A DNA stretch of 64,000 nucleotides, from assembly GCF_042678945.1 (NCBI RefSeq), contig NZ_JBHTLM010000002.1, forward strand, positions 310,001-374,000. The letters are read 5' to 3'. Origin of the DNA: Fontibacillus puldeungensis (GTDB lineage: Bacteria > Bacillota > Bacilli > Paenibacillales > Paenibacillaceae). The notes beneath the pieces are model-generated. The model was given only the letters and a program-made list of their open reading frames with translations. It ran no database searches and was not told the DNA's origin. The translations under genes were made by a program, and so were the position numbers. Positions 35,901 to 42,587 of this stretch are shown piece after piece. Every line of letters begins with the position of its first letter. The first letter of the stretch is position 1.

Positions 35901-36053
35901 AAGGATGTTTACCCTCGTGTCATAGTATCATTGGGCATGAAGCTGGATGTGCCAACGGGCAGTGTGATCAAGCTAGCTGATCAACAGTTTACGGTCATCA
36001 CCCGCGAAGAGGCCGAGTCCAAGCTCAATCCGATAGAGATGCCGAAGAATTGA
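32982..36053 (+). CDS. GAP1-like GTPase-associated protein with membrane anchor
   Basis: The N-terminal block (QQQLYTRERSGIFRGTEGFD near 11-30, then DPIFIKKQLHPFC) is what I know from the GAP1 (GTPase-associated protein 1) family found next to DO-GTPases. The middle (about 180-740) is long and helical. A transmembrane segment lies at about 768-788 (LLILASCLVVVAGVLVVL). The outside tail has two cysteines and a Lys/Thr/Asp-rich linker (about 885-975), then a short beta-rich end. A GAGGGGAGA site leads to the ATG at 32982, two bases after the GTPase stop. The anchored tail suggests it carries the GTPase to the membrane. The family name rests on the N-terminus only. Confidence 0.75.
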   Translation: MRQFSPVMIQQQLYTRERSGIFRGTEGFDTVAASDGLDPIFIKKQLHPFCGYDAPAELTSRGIKEAASYPPAIHLFHAEGGETVLGRSVYQPVDFTGLRSAFLTHNYVIPSARLDEIVTDYGRYLEADFAEKYYPEIGRELPELENLPQMSERPQYQPSPLFGLPAGKLLDELKLGEQGFKRLLFAVMTAVGEGRKKVYVALDVPPEQISQYALALLKVLFACLPFELRRRIGFITYAKEPQSRKFIHLQFVERGSLRPGDREIEKEYVFDLASGRMPQDEVDEGRQPYLDFVWSRLGELESLKEFHRFADDMLSGREMQSRALLSVYHELCVFYQIEADRWDLYENHKLTVLRGLLSYLEPVGSADSIIRLNDIFLAAFDREFDRVKQQNIAELEVVECFRDYYRLDRRNYGPKLVNYLILAINNTLTEGNTELAYSLYALVESQPELSRAFFDTVLKHGELSTRLFEPYIQNKLAEAHEPKEVLNIVHGWAVAHSELMRNASFKECAATGLTEKLRKQQSLLPAVHMVLENIGKWKETDLLDSGMTLADSELVERLSLTAKGLLLDQLELDKLTRDQVVSAAFLGKADAFAGLQLEGRQRSLVAMLQVLYEWFTQRDPKEDIFRKLSPGDKKRVQELGRRWLQSSIEVAQFGRIVLAFQQEADHGPATYNQVLDYLQRYAHEKETIYEFMLWSQGQPWFLESRAIAPAYSSAILTYFEKHDRDAFKSKDYRNRYFGKAGAQLAKVFAGAQMELSSPLKRFLAQNGKKVRMTLLILASCLVVVAGVLVVLQQQGVFEPKAPVEATPPQAPASSPEPEVFVYADKVIGGDGKETTSLVFLFSGEDQCKAFVPSALTIESPGKSAQQFMNLKYKASCAVESNGTGNAGAPEGVNQGADDKKNATKTEGKQEASQSDKSGQSGNTKTDATDSADKTKATDTKNKTAADKAVTSDANKLGDASKPDKSASAKNDVTKDVYPRVIVSLGMKLDVPTGSVIKLADQQFTVITREEAESKLNPIEMPKN

Positions 36054-36113
36054 GTGCGTGCAAACATAAGAAACAAAATGGCACAGCCCTCTTCAGGCCG
36101 TCTCGAACGTAGT

Positions 36114-36298
36114 AATTGCATTTTCTACACTTAAAAAGTGCCATTATGGATAATCTGGAAATTTAGTTGTAGAAAGTACAGCTAATAGGATGAAAATTGC
36201 TGTTTCAGGCCCAATTAGCCCATTTTAGCTGCAGGTTTTGCAGTTAAAATCTAGAAATCCGCAATTCGCCCGAAAATAGCTGTACTAAATGCATTTAG
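36114..36298. repeat. MITE-like element, second near-complete copy
   Basis: The left end AATTGCATTTTCTACACTTAA and the right end (reverse complement CTAAATGCATTTAGTACAGC) are inverted and match at 16 of 22 positions. The interior shares CCCATTTTAGCTGCAGG with 4221-4237 and TTTGCAGTTAAAATC with the 12637 copy. The gap 36054-36431 otherwise holds only the upstream region of the acetyltransferase. Confidence 0.6.
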
Positions 36299-36431
36299 CG
36301 GTGAATTCTGGAGAATCGACTTGAATGCGCATGACAGACAGATGCAATAACAGCAATATAGGACAGGTGGGCAGCAGACTCCGACTCTACAATAGAGAAG
36401 AAGGGATACTTCTAAGGAAAAGAGGGGTTTT

Positions 36432-36929
36432 GTGAAGACTTACCAGGGGTTAGACTTTGAGAAAATAACTGAAGAAGATATTCATGTCCTTACACCGATC
36501 ATGAAACGTGCGTTTGACGAAGATACCCGTATTCATCTTGGAGAGGAGAGCGGCGGTCCTCCTGGATACGATAATGGTGACTTTTTACGAAAATATGCAT
36601 TAAACAAAGATTCAACCTCATACAAAGTTTCGAAGGACGGAAATGTCATCGGCGCAATCATTCTTTGGATTAATCATTCAACTCATGAAAACTTCCTTGG
36701 CAATATTTTTATTGATATTGAAATGGAGAATCAAGGGGTTGGCAAAAAGGTCTGGGAATTTGTTGAATCTGAGTTCCCCAATACTAAGGTATGGAGGACG
36801 GAAACTCCGATTTTTTCTCGCAGAAACCATAATTTTTATGTTAATAAATGTGGCTTCCATGTTGTGAAAATAGAGAATCCAAAAAGCGTCGACGAAGGCA
36901 GCTTCATTCTTGAAAAGAGAATGAAATAG
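36432..36929 (+). CDS. GNAT-family N-acetyltransferase
   Basis: A 165-residue protein with the GNAT acetyl-CoA loop: IDIEMENQGVGKKVWEFVES near residues 95-114 holds the Q/R-x-x-G-x-G/A pattern (QGVGKK). IGAIILWINH forms the preceding strand and the C-terminus (FYVNKCGFHVVKIE) also fits. It would acetylate an amine on a small molecule or protein; the substrate is unknown. The GTG start has AGAGGGG upstream. It stands alone between the GTPase locus and the convergent sugar transporter operon. Confidence 0.78.
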   Translation: MKTYQGLDFEKITEEDIHVLTPIMKRAFDEDTRIHLGEESGGPPGYDNGDFLRKYALNKDSTSYKVSKDGNVIGAIILWINHSTHENFLGNIFIDIEMENQGVGKKVWEFVESEFPNTKVWRTETPIFSRRNHNFYVNKCGFHVVKIENPKSVDEGSFILEKRMK

Positions 36930-36996
36930 TCAATGAGCCGAGGGCGCTGTCCTTGTAACTATATATGTTGAACTAAAGAAAGTGCGGAATATAGAA

Positions 36997-37029
36997 CAGG
37001 CCTCCGTCCGGATTTCCGGCGGAGGCCTG
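36997..37029. terminator. GC-rich hairpin between convergent genes
   Basis: CAGGCCTCCGTCCGG and CCGGCGGAGGCCTG pair with one unpaired base around a short loop. It lies between the acetyltransferase (plus) and the permease (minus) and probably serves both. Confidence 0.75.
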
Positions 37030-37052
37030 CTCGTTCTGCTTGCCTGGCTGCA

Positions 37053-38216
37053 TTAACTCGTTTTCGATTTGTTATAAATGTCGAAGGCTACCGCAAGGAG
37101 TAGAACCAGACCCTTGATTCCTTGCTGCCAGTCTACGCCAAGGCCAATCAGAGACATACCGTTGTTCATGACGCCCATAACCAGACCGCCGATGATAGCG
37201 CCGATGACGGTACCGATCCCGCCAGAAGCGGAGGCGCCGCCGATGAAGCAGGCTGCGATAGCATCAAGCTCGAAGTTGATGCCGGCTTTTGGTGTAGCGG
37301 AGTTCAAACGAGCGGCGAAGATAAGGCCAGACAGAGCTGCCAAGGCACCCATGTTCACGAATACCCAGAACGTAACTTTCTTCGTCTTGACCCCGGACAG
37401 CTTGGCGGCTTTTTCGTTGCCACCAAGTGCGTAGATGTGGCGACCGGCGATCATGCGGTTCATGACGAAGGAGTAAATTGCGATCAGGAAGAACAGGATC
37501 ACCAAAATGTTTGGCAAACCGTTGTAGGTAGCCAATACAAACGTGAAGATGTTGATAATAGCAACCAGGATAATGATTTGTGCAGCAAATATCCAGAAGG
37601 GCGGAGTTTCAAATTGATACTTGATTTGGGTACGGCGTTCGCGCACTTCTTGCCAGATGTACAGTACCGAGAGAATAATCCCAAGGGCGATCGTCAAGAT
37701 GTGCAGGTTCTGGCCACCAAACCAGTCGGGGATAAACCCGGAGCTGATTCGTTGAAACGATTTTGGGAAAGGAGCGATCGACTGACCACCGAGTATAATC
37801 ATCGTTAGACCACGGAAGAGAAGCATGCCGGCTAGTGTGACGATAAAGGCCGGTATTTTTACATAGGCGATCCAGTAGCCCTGCCAGGCTCCGATCAGTG
37901 CTCCGGCGGCGAGGGAGATGATGACCGCCAAGTATGTTGGCATTCCCATATCGATCATCATAATCCCGGCCAAGGCGCCGATAAAGGCGGCGACAGAACC
38001 GACCGAAAGGTCGATATGACCGGTAATGATGACGAGAACCATCCCGATGGCCAACACTAGAATGTAGCTATTTTGCAAAATCAGGTTTGTTATATTGAGC
38101 GGTTTCAGCAGGATTCCGTCCGTCAAAATTTGAAACAATACGGTGATAAACACCAAGGCAATAATCATGCCGTATTGGCGTATATTTTTTCTAAAAAGCT
38201 CTGTAATTGCTTGCAT
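37053..38216 (-). CDS. mmsB: monosaccharide ABC transporter permease (MmsB/GguB type)
   Basis: The 387-residue protein has about ten hydrophobic segments and the BPD_transp_2 layout of ribose/xylose-type permeases. GHIDLSVGSVAAFIGALAG near 65 and LDAIAACFIGGASASGGIG near 325 are characteristic. It is the membrane channel of the transporter made by the three genes 37053-40969. It begins five bases after the ATPase stop. Length and motifs fit MmsB/GguB/XylH. Substrate likely xylose, glucose, galactose or arabinose. Confidence 0.85.
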   Translation of the reverse strand: MQAITELFRKNIRQYGMIIALVFITVLFQILTDGILLKPLNITNLILQNSYILVLAIGMVLVIITGHIDLSVGSVAAFIGALAGIMMIDMGMPTYLAVIISLAAGALIGAWQGYWIAYVKIPAFIVTLAGMLLFRGLTMIILGGQSIAPFPKSFQRISSGFIPDWFGGQNLHILTIALGIILSVLYIWQEVRERRTQIKYQFETPPFWIFAAQIIILVAIINIFTFVLATYNGLPNILVILFFLIAIYSFVMNRMIAGRHIYALGGNEKAAKLSGVKTKKVTFWVFVNMGALAALSGLIFAARLNSATPKAGINFELDAIAACFIGGASASGGIGTVIGAIIGGLVMGVMNNGMSLIGLGVDWQQGIKGLVLLLAVAFDIYNKSKTS

Positions 38217-38221
38217 TCTGT

Positions 38222-39751
38222 CTACCCCCTGCCTCGTGTCATAGATTTCATTAGTACTTCCTGTGTGGCATCCTCACGGTTTACTTCACCGGTGATTCGA
38301 CCCTCGCTCATCACGTAAATCCGGTCACACATCCCGAGAATTTCCGGCAACTCCGAAGAGATGAACAGAATGCCTTTTCCTTCGTCTGCGAGCTGGTTCA
38401 CGATAGAGTAAATTTCATATTTGGCCCCGACGTCGATCCCGCGTGTCGGCTCATCGAGGATAAGTACTTCCGGCTGTGCATAAATCCATTTGCTTAGCAC
38501 AACCTTCTGCTGATTACCTCCACTAAGGTTCATGGTTTTTTGCAAAATGCCGGGTGTTTTGATATTCAGCTTTTTCCGGTACTCCTCGGCGACGAGCACT
38601 TCTTCTTGCTCATTGATGACGCCTCGGCGAGATAGCTTCTTAAGACTGGTCAACGAAATATTTCGTTTAATATCGTCCATCAGAATGAGGCCGTAGTGTT
38701 TTCGGTCCTCGGTGACGTAAGCCACCCCATGCTCAATCGCATCGCTAATGCTGTTGAGATGAACTTCCTTGCCATGCAGGAATAGCTGTCCCTTGATGTG
38801 CTTACCGTAAGATCGTCCAAAAATACTCATAGCCAACTCGGTTCTTCCGGCCCCCATGAGGCCCGCGATCCCGACGATTTCTCCCTTACGGATATGCATG
38901 TTGATCTGCTCCAGCACCTTGCGATCTTCCTGCTGCGGATGAGACGCTTCCCAGTTTTTAACCTCGAAAATTTTGTCTCCGATCTTCGGAACGCGCTCTG
39001 GATAACGGTTAGTCAAGTCCCGGCCAACCATCCCTTTAATGATGACGTCCTCGGTTACTTCGTCCTTCACCATGTCCATCGTTTGTATTGTTCTGCCGTC
39101 TCGCAAAATGGTGACCGAATCGGCCACTTTTTTGATCTCATTCAGCTTGTGTGAAATGATGATTGAAGTGATTCCCTGGTTTTTTAGCTCCAGGATGAGG
39201 TCCAGCAGGTTTTCGCTGTCGTCTTCATTCAGCGCCGCCGTCGGTTCGTCCAGAATCAGCAGCTTGACCTGTTTGGACAACGCCTTGGCGATTTCCACCA
39301 GCTGCTGCTTGCCGACACCAAGTTCGATAACCTTCGTAGCCGGCGATTCGTCTAAGCCTACCGTTTTAAGCAGCTCTTTTGTTTTGATCGTCGTTTCATT
39401 CCAGTTGATAATCCCGCGGTTGTTCTGTTCATTGCCGAGAAAAATATTTTCCGCAATCGAAAGATAAGGGATCAGCGCCAGCTCCTGATGGATAATGACG
39501 ATGCCGAGATCTTCGCTTTGCTTAATATCCTTAAATTCGCAAACGTTTCCTTTGAAAAGAATGTCGCCCTCATAAGATCCGTGCGGGTAAACACCGCTGA
39601 GTACTTTCATGAGTGTAGATTTGCCGGCACCATTCTCTCCGCAGAGTGCGTGAATTTCGCCTTCCGCTACTTTCAAATTCACATTACTGAGCGCTTTAAC
39701 ACCCGGAAATGTTTTGGTAATGCCTCTCATCTCCAAAATAATGTCGCGCAA
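38222..39751 (-). CDS. mmsA: monosaccharide ABC transporter ATP-binding protein (MmsA/GguA type)
   Basis: The 509-residue protein has two ABC domains. The first is complete: Walker A GENGAGKST near 38, Walker B LLILDEPTAAL near 165. The second has a degenerate Walker A (GLMGAGRTEL near 298) but keeps the signature LSGGNQQKV near 409 and Walker B LILDEPTRG. This asymmetry is normal for sugar-type (CUT2) ATPases. The gene starts at a TTG with GGTGATGA upstream. A GC-rich hairpin precedes it, which would lower its expression relative to the binding protein. Confidence 0.85.
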   Translation of the reverse strand: MRDIILEMRGITKTFPGVKALSNVNLKVAEGEIHALCGENGAGKSTLMKVLSGVYPHGSYEGDILFKGNVCEFKDIKQSEDLGIVIIHQELALIPYLSIAENIFLGNEQNNRGIINWNETTIKTKELLKTVGLDESPATKVIELGVGKQQLVEIAKALSKQVKLLILDEPTAALNEDDSENLLDLILELKNQGITSIIISHKLNEIKKVADSVTILRDGRTIQTMDMVKDEVTEDVIIKGMVGRDLTNRYPERVPKIGDKIFEVKNWEASHPQQEDRKVLEQINMHIRKGEIVGIAGLMGAGRTELAMSIFGRSYGKHIKGQLFLHGKEVHLNSISDAIEHGVAYVTEDRKHYGLILMDDIKRNISLTSLKKLSRRGVINEQEEVLVAEEYRKKLNIKTPGILQKTMNLSGGNQQKVVLSKWIYAQPEVLILDEPTRGIDVGAKYEIYSIVNQLADEGKGILFISSELPEILGMCDRIYVMSEGRITGEVNREDATQEVLMKSMTRGRG

Positions 39752-39792
39752 GTGTCATCACCAGGCCTTTCTCCTCGTTGTACAAAAGTTTA

Positions 39793-39822
39793 CGGCGGCG
39801 CGGCCGAGTAGACCGCCCGCCG
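39793..39822 (-). other. GC-rich hairpin between binding-protein and ATPase genes
   Basis: CGGCGGCGCGG and CCGCCCGCCG can pair on the transcript. In sugar ABC operons such hairpins protect the abundant binding-protein message or dampen read-through. That function is inference. Confidence 0.5.
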
Positions 39823-39877
39823 CGAGTTCGGAGCTGAATCGTTCGTGTCAGTGATCTAAACCTTGATGATCGGCGAA

Positions 39878-40969
39878 TTACAAGCCAAGTTCGTCTTTGC
39901 TGTAATACCCGGTTTCAACCAATTCCTTCTCAATATTGCTCTTATCTACAGATTTAGGGGCGATCAGGAAGGAAGGAACCACCTTCACACCGTTGTCGTA
40001 AGTTTTCGTGTCGTTGACCTCAGCTTCTGTACCTTCGAGAATGCTTTGTGCCATAGAAACGGCTTTCTTAGCAAGCTCACGTGTATCTTTAAAGACGGTT
40101 TGCGTTTGTTCGCCAGCCAAAATGGACTTGACCGAAGGAAGTTCTGCATCTTGACCGGTAACGATTGGTAGCGTTTTGTTGCCCGATCCGTAGCCTACAC
40201 CTTTAAGGGAGGACAGGATGCCGATACTGATGCCGTCATATGGAGACAGAACGGCGTCCAGCTTTTCCGTCGTGTAGTGCGCGCTTAGCAGGTTATCCAT
40301 CCGCGATTGAGCGGTAGCGCCGTCCCAGCGCAGTGTAGCGATTTGTTCCATCTTGGTTTGGCCGCTGCGTACAACCAGCTTGCCGGAATCGATATATGGC
40401 TTCAGTACAGACATTGCGCCGTTATAGAAGAAGTAAGCGTTGTTGTCATCCGGCGAGCCGCCGAACAGTTCGATGTTGAACGGTCCTTTGCCTTCTTTCA
40501 GACCAAGCTTATCTTCAATGTAAGAAGCTTGGAGCACGCCTACTTTGAAGTTGTCGAAGGTAGCATAGTAATCCACGTATTCGCTGTTCATGATCAAACG
40601 GTCATAAGCGACGACCTTGATGTTTTGATCGTGGGCTTTTTGCAGAACATCAGTGAGAGCGGCCCCGTCAATGGAGGCGATAACGAGAATTTTGACGCCT
40701 TTCGTAATCATGTTCTCGATTTGGGAAACCTGGTTTTCGACTACGTCTTCCCCGTACTGGAGATCCGTTCCGTAGCCAAGTGCTTGAAACTCCTTAACCA
40801 TGTTGTTGCCGTCGTTAACCCAACGTTCCGACGATTTCGTCGGCATAGCAATCCCTACAGTTCCTTTTTCTCCGCCACCACCGGCACCGGCGTTGTTCTT
40901 AGCGCCGCCGCATGCGGTCAAAGAGATCATCAGAGTCAAAGCCAGCAGCAATGCAGTAATTTTTTTCAT
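39878..40969 (-). CDS. chvE: monosaccharide-binding lipoprotein (ChvE type)
   Basis: A 363-residue lipoprotein: signal peptide with lipobox LTACGG (lipid-modified Cys20), then a periplasmic-binding-protein fold of the ChvE group (VGIAMPTKSSERWVNDG near 37, GVKILVIASIDG, AYDRLIMNS, LFGGSPDDNNA, TGQDAELPSV). ChvE-like proteins bind glucose, galactose, xylose or arabinose and deliver them to MmsAB. The AGGGGGTAAGCGA site precedes the ATG. Upstream is a decayed duplicate of its own 5' end and a cre site. Confidence 0.87.
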   Translation of the reverse strand: MKKITALLLALTLMISLTACGGAKNNAGAGGGGEKGTVGIAMPTKSSERWVNDGNNMVKEFQALGYGTDLQYGEDVVENQVSQIENMITKGVKILVIASIDGAALTDVLQKAHDQNIKVVAYDRLIMNSEYVDYYATFDNFKVGVLQASYIEDKLGLKEGKGPFNIELFGGSPDDNNAYFFYNGAMSVLKPYIDSGKLVVRSGQTKMEQIATLRWDGATAQSRMDNLLSAHYTTEKLDAVLSPYDGISIGILSSLKGVGYGSGNKTLPIVTGQDAELPSVKSILAGEQTQTVFKDTRELAKKAVSMAQSILEGTEAEVNDTKTYDNGVKVVPSFLIAPKSVDKSNIEKELVETGYYSKDELGL

Positions 40970-41015
40970 TCGCTTACCCCCTGGTTATTTGGTTATTCAA
41001 CTGTCATTTAAACAA

Positions 41016-41180
41016 CGTTCCGACGACTTCGTCGGCTTGGCGATCCCGCCAATTCCTGTTTTTGCTGCTCTGGTACCGCCCTTTGCGTGCCGCAAACGGT
41101 AAGTATAATCCTCAGAGCCCTAGCCAGTAGCGGTACAGTAATCTCTTTGTTTAGCTTACCCCCCTGGTTATTTGGTTATT
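41016..41180 (-). pseudogene. decayed duplicate of the chvE leader and first ~45 codons
   Basis: The interval 41016-41180 repeats 40818-40990: ACGTTCCGACGACTTCGTCGG matches the chvE codons near residue 47 with one change, CGCCGCATGC-like cysteine region is recognisable, and CTTACCCCCCTGGTTATTTG repeats the ribosome binding site. The start codon is lost and the reading frame is not kept, so this is a dead remnant. It leaves the true gene with a 200-nt longer leader. Confidence 0.75.
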
Positions 41181-41189
41181 CTTTTGTTT

Positions 41190-41204
41190 TGGATGCGCTT
41201 ACAG
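41190..41204 (-). promoter_or_regulatory. candidate CcpA cre site upstream of chvE
   Basis: On the minus strand CTGTAAGCGCATCCA matches WTGNAANCGNWNNCW in all but the first position. It lies just upstream of the duplicated leader and next to TATACT, a possible -10. It would make the sugar transporter subject to catabolite repression. Confidence 0.5.
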
Positions 41205-41297
41205 TTGGAGTATAGCAAGGAACTAGGGGGGGCGTATTTACAATAAAGCTACTCTTTTTATAAAAAACAAACTAACTTTTGTGGGGGGAAGGGGGAG

Positions 41298-42587
41298 TTA
41301 TTCCGATTTGCGGTCCTCCCCGTTAATGGCTCCTTTGCGGTATTGAAGGGGGGAAATTCCAGTGTTACGTTTGAAGGCGGTGCTAAAATAGTGCTGCGTT
41401 TCGTAACCAACTTGTTCTGATATATCGTAAATTGTCATTTCAGTGGAATTTAACAATTGAGCTGCTCTGCGGATACGAATCTGCGTCAGGTAACTATTAA
41501 AAGATACACCTAACTCCTGCTTGATCATCCGGCTTAAATAGACAGGGGAGGTCTGCAGGTCCTGGGCCATGGCCTCCAAAGTCAGCCCACTTTCTCCGAA
41601 ATGCTCCAGCATGTATTGCTTCGCCCGGCGGACTAAGGGAGAGACAGCCGTTTCCTTCAGCACGGCGGATTTGCATTTGCGGTAAACGGCAGGCAGATGC
41701 ATCATATCGCCGTTTCCTTCAGCCAGGTGAATGTCCACGGCGATCTTCAAATAGGTTCTCACTGACGAGCTGATTTGGTGAAATTTTGCCTCGGCCTCAT
41801 AGTTCCAGAGCAAAACGATGATAAAGCCGAACAAATCACGGAAAATAACCTTGGTGTAAGGGGAGAGCAGCTCGGATGCGATGTTCTCCACGGCAAACAA
41901 ATAGAGCTGCCGCTCATCTTCCTTCAGGGCCATCTGGGAGGCGGTCGGCTCAGGGAGTCGAATGACGCCGAGCCAATGCGGGCATTCGGAAGGCAGCTTT
42001 AGAAACTGCAACTGCTCCATAATTTCCGCAGTCGTCATGTTGCCTTCCATCCATTCCTGGCAAAACCGCTCGCGCAGCAGGGGGTAGCTGCGTGCAATTT
42101 GCCGGGAGGCGCTCAGTAAATGCTGCTGCTGCACCGCTTCCTCATCCAGCTCGTCCCGAACCTGACACAGCACCTTTTCGAGCTGGGCCGGGTTTGCCGG
42201 TTTCAGAATATAGTCCTTAACTTGAAAACGAATTGCTTTCTGCGCATAGGTAAACTCGTCGTGGCCGGTAATAACAATAATTTTGCAGTCCGGAAGCGCC
42301 TCCCGGACCCGCTTCATCAGCTCGATTCCGTCCATAATGGGCATATTCAAATCGACGAGCAGAATATGCACGGCATAATGGACCGCCAGCTCCAGCGCTT
42401 CCTCGCCGTCCTCTGCTTCGGCCACAACGTCCAGGCGCAGCTTATCCCAATCTACGCTTTCCCGAATTCCTTCCCGAATAATCATTTCATCATCGGCAAT
42501 GAGCACCTTCCAGCGATAGTCTGAAGACGTATCGTCTCCGAGCCCGCCGATCGATTCAATCTTTGTTTCCTGGTTCTCGTTCATCAT
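41298..42587 (-). CDS. response regulator with AraC-type DNA-binding domain (YesN type)
   Basis: The 429-residue protein has a receiver domain (about 27-150) with the phospho-acceptor Asp in ILLVDLNMPIMDG and conserved Lys in KDYILKPAN. The C-terminal AraC helix-turn-helix pair (about 320-420) shows GLTLEAMAQDLQTSPVYLS and MTIYDISEQVGYETQHYF. The start overlaps the kinase gene by about 30 bases. It probably activates the chvE-mmsA-mmsB operon directly downstream when its kinase detects sugar. Confidence 0.87.
   Translation of the reverse strand: MMNENQETKIESIGGLGDDTSSDYRWKVLIADDEMIIREGIRESVDWDKLRLDVVAEAEDGEEALELAVHYAVHILLVDLNMPIMDGIELMKRVREALPDCKIIVITGHDEFTYAQKAIRFQVKDYILKPANPAQLEKVLCQVRDELDEEAVQQQHLLSASRQIARSYPLLRERFCQEWMEGNMTTAEIMEQLQFLKLPSECPHWLGVIRLPEPTASQMALKEDERQLYLFAVENIASELLSPYTKVIFRDLFGFIIVLLWNYEAEAKFHQISSSVRTYLKIAVDIHLAEGNGDMMHLPAVYRKCKSAVLKETAVSPLVRRAKQYMLEHFGESGLTLEAMAQDLQTSPVYLSRMIKQELGVSFNSYLTQIRIRRAAQLLNSTEMTIYDISEQVGYETQHYFSTAFKRNTGISPLQYRKGAINGEDRKSE

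Noticed and set aside
37122..37808. 228-codon plus-strand frame opposite the sugar permease
   Set aside because: Antisense to a permease with a full family signature; its product is polar and unrelated to any family.
40307..41011. 234-codon plus-strand frame opposite the ChvE-type gene
   Set aside because: Antisense to a well-supported lipoprotein gene; it arises from the codon bias of that gene.
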